From assembly GCF_004340965.1 (NCBI RefSeq), contig NZ_SLYA01000006.1:1-64000 (forward strand): a DNA stretch of 64,000 nt. The letters run 5' to 3'. The stretch is from Sphingomonas sp. PP-CE-1A-559. Lineage in GTDB: Bacteria; Pseudomonadota; Alphaproteobacteria; Sphingomonadales; Sphingomonadaceae. Of the stretch, positions 42,052 through 50,660 are shown piece by piece. Numbering within the stretch: the stretch's first letter is position 1; each line of letters opens with the position of its first letter. The notes below the pieces were generated by a model. That model saw nothing but the letters and a program-made list of their open reading frames with translations, had not been told where the DNA came from and made no database searches. A program made the translations under genes and the position numbers.

Positions 42052-43394
42052 GCGATCTCCTTCCGATCGGCGCTTCGGGCGTGCGCGCGTACCAGACCGC
42101 GCTGTCCACGGTGTCGGAGAACATCGCGAACACCGGCAATGCGGGCTATACCCGGCGGACGACCACCCTTTCCGAAGTGTCGTCGGTCAATGGCGGGCTG
42201 AACGCGCAAAAGTCGGTCAGCAGCAACGGCGTCACGGTCACGGGGATCGGGCGCAGCGCCGATGCATACCGGTCGCAGGCGGTCCGCTCGGCGGGCACCG
42301 ATCTCGCCAAGACCGAAGCCGGCGTCACCTGGATGAACCGGATCGAGACGGCGCTGGGCAACAACCAGCTCGGCGACCGGCTCACCAGCTTCTTCACGTC
42401 CGCCCAGAAACTCGCCGCCGACCCAACGTCGGAGCCGGCGCGTGCGGTGATGCTCGAATCGGCCGGTACGGCGGCGGCGGCGTTCAGCGCGACCGGGACG
42501 GCGCTCGATACCGCGGCGGCCGATCTCGACTCGACCGCATCGCAGGCGGTGCAGTCGCTCAATGCGCTTGGCACCGCGCTTGCCAAGATCAACGACGGGA
42601 TCGCGCGCACCGCGCCGGGATCGTCGACCGCGGCGCAACTCGCCGACCAGCGCGACCAGATGCTCGAGCAGATGAGCACGATCACCGATATCACCACGTC
42701 GTTCGACGATCTCGGGCGGACCACCGTCCGGCTCGGTGGCGCGGCGGGCTCGGTCTTCGTCGCGGGCGGCGAGAGCGCGCAGGCGTCCTACGCGCGCAAC
42801 GACGAGGGCGCGGTCCAGTTCGCGGTAACGCGCGGCAACGTCACGTCTGCGCTGTCGCCGACGGGTGGCGCGCTCGCCGGGTTCGCGGAAGGGGCGCAGC
42901 GGATCGCCGCGGCGCGCGGGTCGCTCAATGCGATCGCTACCGACTTCACGAGCAAGATCAACGCAGTGCAGGCGCAGGGCCGCGATCTCGACGGCAATGC
43001 GGGGGCGGCGATGTTCGCCACCGGTACTACGCCGACCGACATCTCGGTTGCGCTCGCCGACGGACGCGGGATCGCCGCCGCGAGTGCGACCGGCGGCAAG
43101 CGCGATGCGTCCAATCTCTCCGCGTTGCAGGGAGCCCGCACCAGCGGTGGCTTCGAAACGCGCACCACGACGCTGATCGCCGGCAACGCCGCCGCGCTCG
43201 AACAGCGCAAGGTCGTGGCCGATGCGCAGGGCGCGATCCGCGACGGTGCGGTCAGTTCGCTCGCGTCGTCGTCGGGTGTCGATCTCGATAGCGAGGCGGT
43301 CGACCTGCTCCGCTTCCAGCAGGCCTATCAGGCGTCCAGCCGCGTGATCCAGACCGCGCGCGACACGCTCCAGACCATCCTCGATCTTCGGTAA
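42048..43394 (+). CDS. flgK: Flagellar hook-filament junction protein FlgK
   Basis: 448 residues. N-terminal ASGVRAYQTALSTVSENIAN, TGNAGYTRRTTTLSEVSSVN and C-terminal GVDLDSEAVDLLRFQQAYQA, SSRVIQTARDTLQTILDLR. First junction protein, replacing FlgD on the hook. It uses FlgN as chaperone by family knowledge. Confidence 0.96.
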   Translation: MSDLLPIGASGVRAYQTALSTVSENIANTGNAGYTRRTTTLSEVSSVNGGLNAQKSVSSNGVTVTGIGRSADAYRSQAVRSAGTDLAKTEAGVTWMNRIETALGNNQLGDRLTSFFTSAQKLAADPTSEPARAVMLESAGTAAAAFSATGTALDTAAADLDSTASQAVQSLNALGTALAKINDGIARTAPGSSTAAQLADQRDQMLEQMSTITDITTSFDDLGRTTVRLGGAAGSVFVAGGESAQASYARNDEGAVQFAVTRGNVTSALSPTGGALAGFAEGAQRIAAARGSLNAIATDFTSKINAVQAQGRDLDGNAGAAMFATGTTPTDISVALADGRGIAAASATGGKRDASNLSALQGARTSGGFETRTTTLIAGNAAALEQRKVVADAQGAIRDGAVSSLASSSGVDLDSEAVDLLRFQQAYQASSRVIQTARDTLQTILDLR

Positions 43395-43399
43395 CGCCC

Positions 43400-44320
43400 A
43401 TGCAGATCGCGACTCGCCTCTTCTACGACCGCGCCTCGGCGTCGATGACTTCGCTCGGCGCCAAGGCGGAGTCGTTGCAGAACCAGATCTCGACCGGGAC
43501 CAAATTGTCGGCGCCGTCGTCGGACAGCGCCGCGTATCAGCGGCTTGCGGGGATCAAGCGCGATACCGTCGACGACAAGGCCTATGCCGCCAATCTCGGC
43601 ACCGCCGAATCGGTGTTGAAACAGGGCGACACCAGCCTGTCCGCGATCACCGACCAGTTGCAGAGCGCGACCGAGCTGGTGACGCAGGCGAAGACCGGCA
43701 CGCTGAATGCGGCGAACCGCAAGGCGATCGGCGAACAGATCGCCGGCCTTGTCGCGACGCTGACCAATCTCGCCAATGCGAAGGACGCCCGCGGACAGGC
43801 GCTGTTCGGTGGGGCGGACGGCGCGCCCGCGGTGGCCGCGGGCGGGACCTACGCGCTCGCCGCGAAGCCGGTCTCGGGCATCCCGATCGGCGATGGCCAG
43901 ACCGTCCAGGCGAACGAAACCGCGGCGCGCATCTTCACCGTCGGCGGCAAGGCCAAGCCGGATGGCAGCATCGAGGGTGGCACCAATACGCTGGCGATGC
44001 TCTCGGCGATCGCGACCGCGCTGCAGTCGGACGATTTCAAGGCGAGTTCGCTCGATACGTCGCTCGCCGACATCAGCGCCGCGTCGGATCAGGTGTCGGC
44101 GGTGCAGGCCTCGCTCGGGGCTCGCGCCGCGCGCGTCGATCTGGAGACGTCGCGGCTGACCGATGTCGCCGCCGACCGCGAGGCGACCCGGTCGGGGCTG
44201 GAGGATACCGACATCACCACGACGGTGGTCGAGTTGCAGAAGACGATGACGATCCTGTCGGCGACGCAGGCGAGCTTCTCGAAGCTCTCGGCGCTGTCGC
44301 TGTTCGATTATCTGCGCTGA
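43400..44320 (+). CDS. flgL: Flagellar hook-filament junction protein FlgL
   Basis: 306 residues. Flagellin-like N terminus (ATRLFYDRASASMTSLGAKA, QNQISTGTKLSAPSSDSAAY) and C terminus (LEDTDITTTVVELQKTMTIL, SATQASFSKLSALSLFDYLR). Second junction protein below the filament. Last gene of the flg operon; motA follows after 111 bases. Confidence 0.95.
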   Translation: MQIATRLFYDRASASMTSLGAKAESLQNQISTGTKLSAPSSDSAAYQRLAGIKRDTVDDKAYAANLGTAESVLKQGDTSLSAITDQLQSATELVTQAKTGTLNAANRKAIGEQIAGLVATLTNLANAKDARGQALFGGADGAPAVAAGGTYALAAKPVSGIPIGDGQTVQANETAARIFTVGGKAKPDGSIEGGTNTLAMLSAIATALQSDDFKASSLDTSLADISAASDQVSAVQASLGARAARVDLETSRLTDVAADREATRSGLEDTDITTTVVELQKTMTILSATQASFSKLSALSLFDYLR

Positions 44321-44349
44321 TCCGAATTTAATCGCGCTCGACGTCGTCT

Positions 44350-44364
44350 TGGTAACCGGTTGGC
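44350..44364 (+). promoter_or_regulatory. Possible weak sigma-54 promoter before motA
   Basis: TGGTAACCGGTTGGC keeps the GG and GC pairs ten bases apart but departs from the TGGCAC and TTGC boxes elsewhere. It overlaps the short inverted repeat GGTAACC/GGTTGGCTACC. It sits in the right place for motA-motB. Confidence 0.3.
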
Positions 44365-44431
44365 TACCAAAGGCGGTTAATTCTGTGGCGACGCAAGTGC
44401 CGCCATCGGCCCTGGGGGAATTTCGAACACC

Positions 44432-45295
44432 ATGTTTCCGGTCATCGGCATCGTCGTCCTGCTCGTCATGGTGTTTGGCGGATTCGCGTTCACCGGCGGC
44501 GCGCTCGGCCCCGTCATGGAGGCGATCCCGCACGAGATGCTGATCATCGGTGGTGCCGCTGCCGGTGCGCTGATCATCGGCAATTCGGGCAAGGAGCTGA
44601 AGGGCCTCGGCGCTGGCCTGGGGAAGGTCTTCAAGGGGCCGAAGTACAAGAAGCAGGACTATCTCGACGTCATCTTCCTCGTCAGCAAGCTGATGAAGAT
44701 GCTGCGGATGGATGGCCCGATCGCGCTCGAGCCGCATGTCGAGGATCCGCAATCTTCGGCCGTATTCGCCGAATATCCGAAGCTCCTGAAGGACAAGGCG
44801 CTCGTCAACCTGATCGCCGATACGCTGCGCCTGGTCGTGGTGTCGTCGGGGACGCTCGACGTCCATGCGGTCGAGGAGGTGATGGACCACTCGATCAAGA
44901 CGCATCATCACGAGGAGGAGGCCGCGCACGGCACGCTCGCGAGCCTCGCCGACGCGCTGCCGGCGCTCGGCATCGTCGCCGCGGTGCTCGGCGTGGTGAA
45001 GACGATGGGCTCGATCGACAAGCCACCGTCGATCCTCGGCGCAATGATCGGTTCGGCGCTGGTCGGCACGTTCATGGGCGTGTTGCTCGCCTACGGCATC
45101 GTCGCGCCGCTCGCGAACCGGTTGAAGCAGGTGCTCGATGCCGACGCGTCGATCTACGACGTCGTAAAGCAGATCATCATCGCCTCGCTGCACGGCCACC
45201 CGCAGCCGCTGGTGATCGAGGCCGCACGCTCGGGCATCGCGCACAAGAACCAGCCCGGCTTCGCCGAAGTCTTCGACGGGCTGAGGGGCAAGTAA
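44432..45295 (+). CDS. motA: Flagellar motor stator protein MotA
   Basis: 287 residues, four helices. FPVIGIVVLLVMVFGGFAFT at the start, a cytoplasmic loop with charged residues for FliG contact (VMDHSIKTHHHEEEAAHGTL) and the paired C-terminal helices LPALGIVAAVLGVVKTMGSI and AMIGSALVGTFMGVLLAYGI. It is the canonical stator of this locus, followed after four bases by motB. Confidence 0.95.
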   Translation: MFPVIGIVVLLVMVFGGFAFTGGALGPVMEAIPHEMLIIGGAAAGALIIGNSGKELKGLGAGLGKVFKGPKYKKQDYLDVIFLVSKLMKMLRMDGPIALEPHVEDPQSSAVFAEYPKLLKDKALVNLIADTLRLVVVSSGTLDVHAVEEVMDHSIKTHHHEEEAAHGTLASLADALPALGIVAAVLGVVKTMGSIDKPPSILGAMIGSALVGTFMGVLLAYGIVAPLANRLKQVLDADASIYDVVKQIIIASLHGHPQPLVIEAARSGIAHKNQPGFAEVFDGLRGK

Positions 45296-45299
45296 CGTC

Positions 45300-46205
45300 G
45301 TGGCCGCGCGCGCGCCTCATGGGACGAACCAGCCGCCCAAGGTCATCGTCAAGAAGATCTATATCGAGGGGCATGGCGGCCATCACGGCGGCGCGTGGAA
45401 AGTCGCGTACGCCGATTTCGTGACCGCGATGATGGCGTTCTTCCTGTTGCTGTGGATCGTCGGCGCGACCACCGAGAAACAGCGCAAGGGCATCGCCGAC
45501 TACTTCGCGCCGACTATCCTTAACACGCGTTCTCTCGGGATCGGCGGCGGGGGGCTGTTCGGCGGCGAATCGATCCTCGACAAGAATCGCATCGGGCCGA
45601 AGCCCGGCCAGACCAGCATGGCACAATTGGCGATTCCCGATGCCGGGCTCGGCGGTCCGTCGGCGGGGACGGGGCCGAAGGGTTCGCTGAAAAGCCGCGA
45701 TGCGCTGACCAAGGAAGACCAGAAGAACTTCCAGGCTCTGCGTCGGCGCGTGCTTGGCGAGATGTCGGGCAATGCGAAACTGTCGCGGCTGCAAAACCAT
45801 GTCCGCTTCGTGCCGACCCAAGACGGCATGCGGATCGATCTGGTGGACGACGCGGATTATTCGATGTTCGCGCTCGGCACGACCGCGCTCGATCCGGAGG
45901 CATCGGCGTTGATCGGCATGATCGCAGGCTCGGTGCAGGGCATGCAGAACCCGATCATGATCCGCGGCCATACCGACAGCGTGCCGTATGGCGACCCGCG
46001 TGCGATGAACAACTGGATGCTGTCTTCGGGGCGCGCCGAGGCGACGCGGCGGCGGCTGTTGTCGGGTGGCACGCCGGAGGAACGGTTCGAGCGGATCGAA
46101 GGCGTCGCCGACCGCGAACCGCTGATCGTGAAAGACCCCGCTGACCCGCGCAATCGCCGCGTCGCGATCACGCTGCTCTACAGGCGTGGGATCTTCGCCA
46201 AGTAA
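45300..46205 (+). CDS. motB: Flagellar motor stator protein MotB
   Basis: 301 residues. Cytoplasmic start with IYIEGHGGHHGGAWKVAYAD, the ion-binding Asp in VAYADFVTAMMAFFLLLWIV, a linker and a C-terminal OmpA-like peptidoglycan-binding domain (YSMFALGTTALDPEASALIG, NPIMIRGHTDSVPYGDPRAM, NNWMLSSGRAEATRRRLLSG, DPRNRRVAITLLYRRG). GTG 45300 is used. A bidirectional terminator follows. Confidence 0.95.
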   Translation: MAARAPHGTNQPPKVIVKKIYIEGHGGHHGGAWKVAYADFVTAMMAFFLLLWIVGATTEKQRKGIADYFAPTILNTRSLGIGGGGLFGGESILDKNRIGPKPGQTSMAQLAIPDAGLGGPSAGTGPKGSLKSRDALTKEDQKNFQALRRRVLGEMSGNAKLSRLQNHVRFVPTQDGMRIDLVDDADYSMFALGTTALDPEASALIGMIAGSVQGMQNPIMIRGHTDSVPYGDPRAMNNWMLSSGRAEATRRRLLSGGTPEERFERIEGVADREPLIVKDPADPRNRRVAITLLYRRGIFAK

Positions 46206-46234
46206 CGACGCCGCCTTCCCACGGTATGCGCAAC

Positions 46235-46271
46235 AAAAAAGGACCGGTGCCGCGAGGCGCCGGTCCTTTTT
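46235..46271. terminator. Bidirectional intrinsic terminator between motB and mucR-like gene
   Basis: AAAAAA, an 11-bp stem GGACCGGTGCC/GGCGCCGGTCC with GCGA loop, then TTTTT. The A- and T-runs let it end transcripts from both convergent genes. Confidence 0.92.
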
Positions 46272-46291
46272 GTCGTCACCGTCTGCGTCGC

Positions 46292-46795
46292 TTATTCAGC
46301 GGCGGCGGCAGTGTCCGTCTTGCGCTTGCGCGTCGTCGTCTGCTGGGCAGGCGCCGATTCGGTCTTGCGCGGGCCGGGCTTGCGACCGAGGCCGATCTTC
46401 TTCGCCATCGCACGACGGCTTTCCGAGTAGTTCTCGGCGACCATCGGGTAATCCGGCTTCAGGCCGTAACGTTCGCGGTACTCGGCCGGCGTCATGCCGT
46501 GCGTCGCGAGGTGACGGCGCAAGGTCTTGTACGACTTGCCGTCGATCATCGAGATGATGTGATCCTTCGACGCGAGCGATTTTCGTGCCGTTACGGCAGG
46601 CGTGTATTCGGTCGCAGCTTCGACCGGAGCAGCTTCGGTGGTGGCGCCGAGCAACGTCGCGACGGTCTCATGCATCTTGCCGAGAAACGCGGGAACGTCA
46701 TCAGCCGAACTCCGGGTATTCGGGTTGCCGAGCCATGCGATCGTCAGTTCTGTTGCCAGCTCGACGGCATTCAGGTCGGTGGTATCTTCGGCCAT
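46292..46795 (-). CDS. mucR: Ros/MucR-family transcriptional regulator (zinc cysteine replaced)
   Basis: 167 residues. The family core reads KDHIISMIDGKSYKTLRRHL, ATHGMTPAEYRERYGLKPDY and PMVAENYSESRRAMAKKIGL, followed by a Lys/Arg/Thr/Ala tail. In typical Ros/MucR proteins the zinc ligand region is CLEDG; here the Cys position is Ser (SMIDG), although Asp and both His remain. Members of this family act as global regulators of exopolysaccharide, motility and cell cycle genes and bind AT-rich DNA. ATG 46795 has GGAG six bases upstream; ATG 46807 is less likely. It sits between the flagellar and polysaccharide loci. Confidence 0.88.
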   Translation of the reverse strand: MAEDTTDLNAVELATELTIAWLGNPNTRSSADDVPAFLGKMHETVATLLGATTEAAPVEAATEYTPAVTARKSLASKDHIISMIDGKSYKTLRRHLATHGMTPAEYRERYGLKPDYPMVAENYSESRRAMAKKIGLGRKPGPRKTESAPAQQTTTRKRKTDTAAAAE

Positions 46796-46931
46796 AGTAT
46801 ACTCCATTGTCTGCGGACGCCGTAACGACGTGCGACATTGGGTTCAACCATCCAAAGACGTTTTCAGCCCATTAAATTGTAAAAATCGACATTGGAAGTG
46901 GGAACGGATGAAGATCGGTTCATTTCGATTG

Positions 46932-46944
46932 CTCTAAATTAGAG
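46932..46944. promoter_or_regulatory. Palindrome CTCTAAATTAGAG in the mucR-EPS intergenic region
   Basis: A perfect 6+1+6 palindrome in a locally AT-rich stretch (46855-46945) upstream of the mucR-like gene and before the polysaccharide cluster. It could be an operator. The remainder of 46796-47131 shows no clear gene or promoter box. Confidence 0.3.
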
Positions 46945-47131
46945 TTTCCGAGCATGAACAAAGCAAGCACGGCGAAGATATCGCGGGTCGCGGATGGCTG
47001 GACGCCTGTCGTCGCGGCGGATAGAACTCACGTGACGGTCGCGTGCGTATCGTCGGCCGCATCGATAGCTATCGTGCAACCTGTTCGGCACGCATCGTAG
47101 CTGCGATGCATCCTATCGAGAGAGTTTCCGC

Positions 47132-48613
47132 ATGCTTTCAGGTCCCGACGGCGCGAACCGATCCGAACGCGCGAACCGATCCTCCGGCATGGGCGGGACC
47201 GCGAAGGCGCTGTCGAAGGCGGACGCCTATTCGGGCAGCGACTGGCTCGCCAAGCTCGGCAAGGGCAATGCGGACGACGACGCGCCGATGCTGAGAAGCG
47301 TCGGCGATCGGCTGATGCCGCTGCGGATCGCTATCATCGCACTGATTTCCCTGGTGATGCTCGGTCCGATCATGACCAATGTCGAGGGCGGCAATGGCGG
47401 CGACGGGAGCGCCATACGACAGATCGGCTATCTCGCGATCCTGGCCGGCACGATCTTCGCGATCCGCCCCTCGGCAAGTCCGAAGTCGCTGGTCGCGTTC
47501 ACCTGGCCGATGCTGCTGGCGCTCGCGTGGTGCTGGATCAGCGTATCCTGGGCGCTCGACCCGGGTACCGCATTCCGCCGTGTATTCCTGACAACACTGG
47601 TTGCGTGGATGGTGTTCAGTCTCGTCCGGCACGGCGGCTATCAATTGAACGTCGACCTGCTTCGCTATTCGCTGCTTGCCGCGATCCTGATCTCGTATCT
47701 CGTAGTCGTGCTGGATCCGATGGTAGGCATTCATCTTCAGGGTGAAGAGCAGGCGATGGCGCTGATCGGCAACTGGCGCGGCTTTCTCGGCCACAAGAAC
47801 TTCGCCGGCGCGGTGTGTGCGTTGTGCATCATCATGTTCCTGTTCGATGCGAAGCGTATCCGACCGACGATCCGCATCTTCGCGATTCTGGTGGCGGGGT
47901 ATTTCCTGTTCCGGTCGCAGTCGAAGACGTCGGGTGGCATGGTGGTGCTCGCCTCGGTCGGCGGCATCGTCTTCGAGACGGTCAGCATCCGCCTGCGTCG
48001 CTACATCATCCCGATCCTGATGATCGTCGGATCGGTTTTCTGGTTCCTGACCAGCGCCTATGCCGACATGGTCCAGTCCAACTTCCTCCAGCCAAAGGCA
48101 TTTACCGGCCGTGGCCAGATCTGGGGGGCGCTGCTGAACTATGCCGGCGATCATCCCCTGCTCGGCGCAGGCTTCGGGTCGTTCTGGAACATCGAGGGCA
48201 GCAGCCCGGTGTTCGAATACGGCCATGGCTATGTCACCAAGATCACCGTCGGCCATTCGGGGTATATCGACCAGCTCGTGACGGTCGGTATTCCCGGCGT
48301 GCTGCTGATGGTCTTCGCGATGGCAGTCTGGCCGTTGGGGAGGCTGCTTGCGAGCGCGGACGTCGCGAAGGGGCGGGGCGCGTTGATCTCGGCGATGCTG
48401 ATGTTCTGCATCGGTCACAACATCACCGAGAGCGGCCTGTTCGAGCGCGACGGCATCGTCAGCACGATCTTCTTCTTCGCAGTCGCGCTCGCGCATTATT
48501 GCACGATGGACGACAAGCGGACCGCACCGGTGAAGCAGGCGGGCGACGACGTGATGCGCGAACTCCGCCGCCGCAAGCGCAAGCATCGCCCGGTGCTTAC
48601 CGCGGGCGAATGA
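47132..48613 (+). CDS. O-antigen ligase/polymerase-like membrane protein (Wzy_C family), first copy
   Basis: 493 residues. Soluble N-terminal extension of about 60 residues, then around ten membrane helices. WRGFLGHKNFAGAVCALCII and FTGRGQIWGALLNYAGDHPL, then GAGFGSFW, are the conserved loop motifs of O-antigen ligase/polymerase (WaaL/Wzy_C) proteins, ending in a basic tail RELRRRKRKHRP. Could polymerise or ligate a surface glycan. It ends overlapping the convergent acyltransferase gene by 17 bases. A similar protein is at 56473. Confidence 0.85.
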   Translation: MLSGPDGANRSERANRSSGMGGTAKALSKADAYSGSDWLAKLGKGNADDDAPMLRSVGDRLMPLRIAIIALISLVMLGPIMTNVEGGNGGDGSAIRQIGYLAILAGTIFAIRPSASPKSLVAFTWPMLLALAWCWISVSWALDPGTAFRRVFLTTLVAWMVFSLVRHGGYQLNVDLLRYSLLAAILISYLVVVLDPMVGIHLQGEEQAMALIGNWRGFLGHKNFAGAVCALCIIMFLFDAKRIRPTIRIFAILVAGYFLFRSQSKTSGGMVVLASVGGIVFETVSIRLRRYIIPILMIVGSVFWFLTSAYADMVQSNFLQPKAFTGRGQIWGALLNYAGDHPLLGAGFGSFWNIEGSSPVFEYGHGYVTKITVGHSGYIDQLVTVGIPGVLLMVFAMAVWPLGRLLASADVAKGRGALISAMLMFCIGHNITESGLFERDGIVSTIFFFAVALAHYCTMDDKRTAPVKQAGDDVMRELRRRKRKHRPVLTAGE

Positions 48614-50555
48614 CCGGGTGACGGGCCAGGATCGCCGCCAGCGCGGCCTGAGCGCCGGCGGGCGTGAAGTGCGAATGATCGAAGTGTAGCGGCGTGCCAT
48701 CGGCAGTGGTCAGGCGGCAGGTCGTGCCGGTGCACTCCGTGTCGATGGCAGAGGCGTAATCGGCGCCCGCTGCGCGGACCGGCCCCGCCATCGCGCGGTC
48801 GAGCGCGATACGGTCGGGCAGGCGAAACCCGTCCGCGAGCGTCGGGTCGCGGTCCGCGTCCGATCGCACGATCAACGCAGGCAGGTCCGCGTCGTATTCG
48901 ACCGAGGGCCCGATCACCAGAACGCGCGTGCCCCGCGCCCGCAGCCAGCGGATCGTGTCGAGCAACGCCGGCTGTTCGAAGTCGAGCCATCGCGCGGAGA
49001 GCACGACCGTGTCGATCCGCTTGAAATTCAGCGTCTCGAACGCGGCGTCCATGGTCGTGCGACAGGTCGGCAGGCCCTTCCCGTGCAGCAGCGGCCGACA
49101 TCCCGCCGCAGTCACCTGGAGGATGTTCGCGCCCGGCAGCAGCGTGTGCAGCGCTTCCGAGAAATGCGCACCGTGGCTGTCGCCGAACAGCGCGATGTTG
49201 GGCCTGGTCGCCGACAAGCGCAGGCAGTCGGGCGAAAAGCCGCGGCCGGTCGGCAGGATGAAGCAGCGATCCGTGCTGAATTGGCGTTTTCCCGCCTCCG
49301 TCGAGTCCCAGCCGAGATAGCTGGCGGCGAGCGCCTGGCGCGGCGAGAGCGGGCGAATGTTGTCGGCCTTGGCGGTGATCGTCAGCCCGGCGATCGCCAT
49401 TGCCGCGAGCAGCACGACTGCGACGGCGTGCGGGACGAGCCCCGATCCACTACGCCAACGCCTGCTCGCCGGGCGCTCGACCAGTGCAAAGCTCAGCCAT
49501 GCCGCGCCAAGCGACGCGCAGAGCAGTCCGAAAGTCTCGACCGGCGCGAGCGTCGAGCCGTGGCGGATCTGGTAGAAGGCAATGATCGGGCGATGCCAGA
49601 GATACGCCGAATAGGAGATCAGTCCGACCGTCCGCAGCGGCCACGCACCGAGCAGTCGTGCCGTCGGGCCCTCGCCGCCATACGCCAGCAGCACCGCGGC
49701 AGCGACCGCGGGGGGCAGCGCGAAGGGAACGGGAAACGGCCAGCCGCTGCTGATCGCGATGCAACTCGCGGCGATCACTGCGATGGCGAGAACGCACAGG
49801 GCCGCCCGGATCGATCGGTTCGCGATCGTCGGTACGGCGCCGAGCGCGACCAGCGCGCCAAGCGACAATTCCCAGATTCGTGCGGGCAGCAGGAAGAAGG
49901 CGGCGGAAGGGTAGATCGTCGCCAGCCACCCGCCGATCGCGAACGAGACGAGTGCAAGGCCGGCGATCACCTGCGCGAGACGTTGGCGCGACAGCCCACG
50001 GAGAGACCACAGCAACACCGGGTAGAGCAGATAGAATTGCTCCTCCACCGCCAGCGACCAGGTATGGACGAGCGGCTTTGCGTCCGATGCCGCCGCGAAA
50101 TAGTCCGACGTCAGGTAGAAATAGACGTTCGACCCGAACACGCTGGTCGCCGCCGCGCTCCGTCCGAGATCGCGCAACTGATTGGGCAGCAGCAGCACGC
50201 AGCCGAGCGCCAGCGTGACCGTCATCATCACGAGCAGCGCAGGCAGGATGCGGACGATCCGGTGGCGATAGAAGCGCGCGATCGAGAAGCGCTCCTCGGC
50301 GATATCGCGCACCATGATCGCGGTGATCAGGAACCCGGAGATCACGAAGAAGATGTCGACCCCGACGAACCCGCCCCGCAACTTCGTCACGCCGCAGTGC
50401 AGGAGCAGGATCGGCAGGATCGCGAGCGCGCGCAGTCCGTCGATATCCGGCCGGTAGCGGAGCGTGCGTCCGTCCTGCGGCGCCGACGTTCGCGTGCCTG
50501 CGTGTGCGGCCGATCCTGTCGCTATGCTCTCGCTCACTTGTGCCGACGCCCCCAC
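48597..50555 (-). CDS. O-acyltransferase with C-terminal SGNH domain (OafA/YrhL type)
   Basis: 652 residues. N-terminal acyltransferase-3 membrane domain (YRPDIDGLRALAILPILLLH, GGFVGVDIFFVISGFLITAI, FYRHRIVRILPALLVMMTVT, HTWSLAVEEQFYLLYPVLLW), about ten helices. A periplasmic SGNH esterase-like domain follows, with NIALFGDSHGAHFSEALHTL (GDSH block) and a final HFDHSHFTPAGAQAAL with the catalytic-type DxxH. Such proteins add acetyl groups to surface polysaccharides. GTG start. It reads against the cluster and may modify its product. Confidence 0.92.
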   Translation of the reverse strand: MGASAQVSESIATGSAAHAGTRTSAPQDGRTLRYRPDIDGLRALAILPILLLHCGVTKLRGGFVGVDIFFVISGFLITAIMVRDIAEERFSIARFYRHRIVRILPALLVMMTVTLALGCVLLLPNQLRDLGRSAAATSVFGSNVYFYLTSDYFAAASDAKPLVHTWSLAVEEQFYLLYPVLLWSLRGLSRQRLAQVIAGLALVSFAIGGWLATIYPSAAFFLLPARIWELSLGALVALGAVPTIANRSIRAALCVLAIAVIAASCIAISSGWPFPVPFALPPAVAAAVLLAYGGEGPTARLLGAWPLRTVGLISYSAYLWHRPIIAFYQIRHGSTLAPVETFGLLCASLGAAWLSFALVERPASRRWRSGSGLVPHAVAVVLLAAMAIAGLTITAKADNIRPLSPRQALAASYLGWDSTEAGKRQFSTDRCFILPTGRGFSPDCLRLSATRPNIALFGDSHGAHFSEALHTLLPGANILQVTAAGCRPLLHGKGLPTCRTTMDAAFETLNFKRIDTVVLSARWLDFEQPALLDTIRWLRARGTRVLVIGPSVEYDADLPALIVRSDADRDPTLADGFRLPDRIALDRAMAGPVRAAGADYASAIDTECTGTTCRLTTADGTPLHFDHSHFTPAGAQAALAAILARHPVIRPR

Positions 50556-50660
50556 TTGCGCCGCCGGTCTATAGCGGGTGGCGGCATGCTGCTAGGGCCG
50601 GCATGGACGCGCCTGCCGGGCGTTGCTACGCGCAGACGGCGGCGGAGGGCGGATCATCTG

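Noticed and set aside
46954..47100. 48-codon frame (MNKASTAKISRVADG...)
   Set aside because: Weak ribosome-binding site, no recognisable features and position in a regulatory gap; not supportable as a gene.
49083..50660. Long plus-strand frame continuing upstream of the GT4 gene
   Set aside because: It is Arg/Gln-rich reverse-frame sequence over the acyltransferase gene on the minus strand; GT4 homology begins near 50720.
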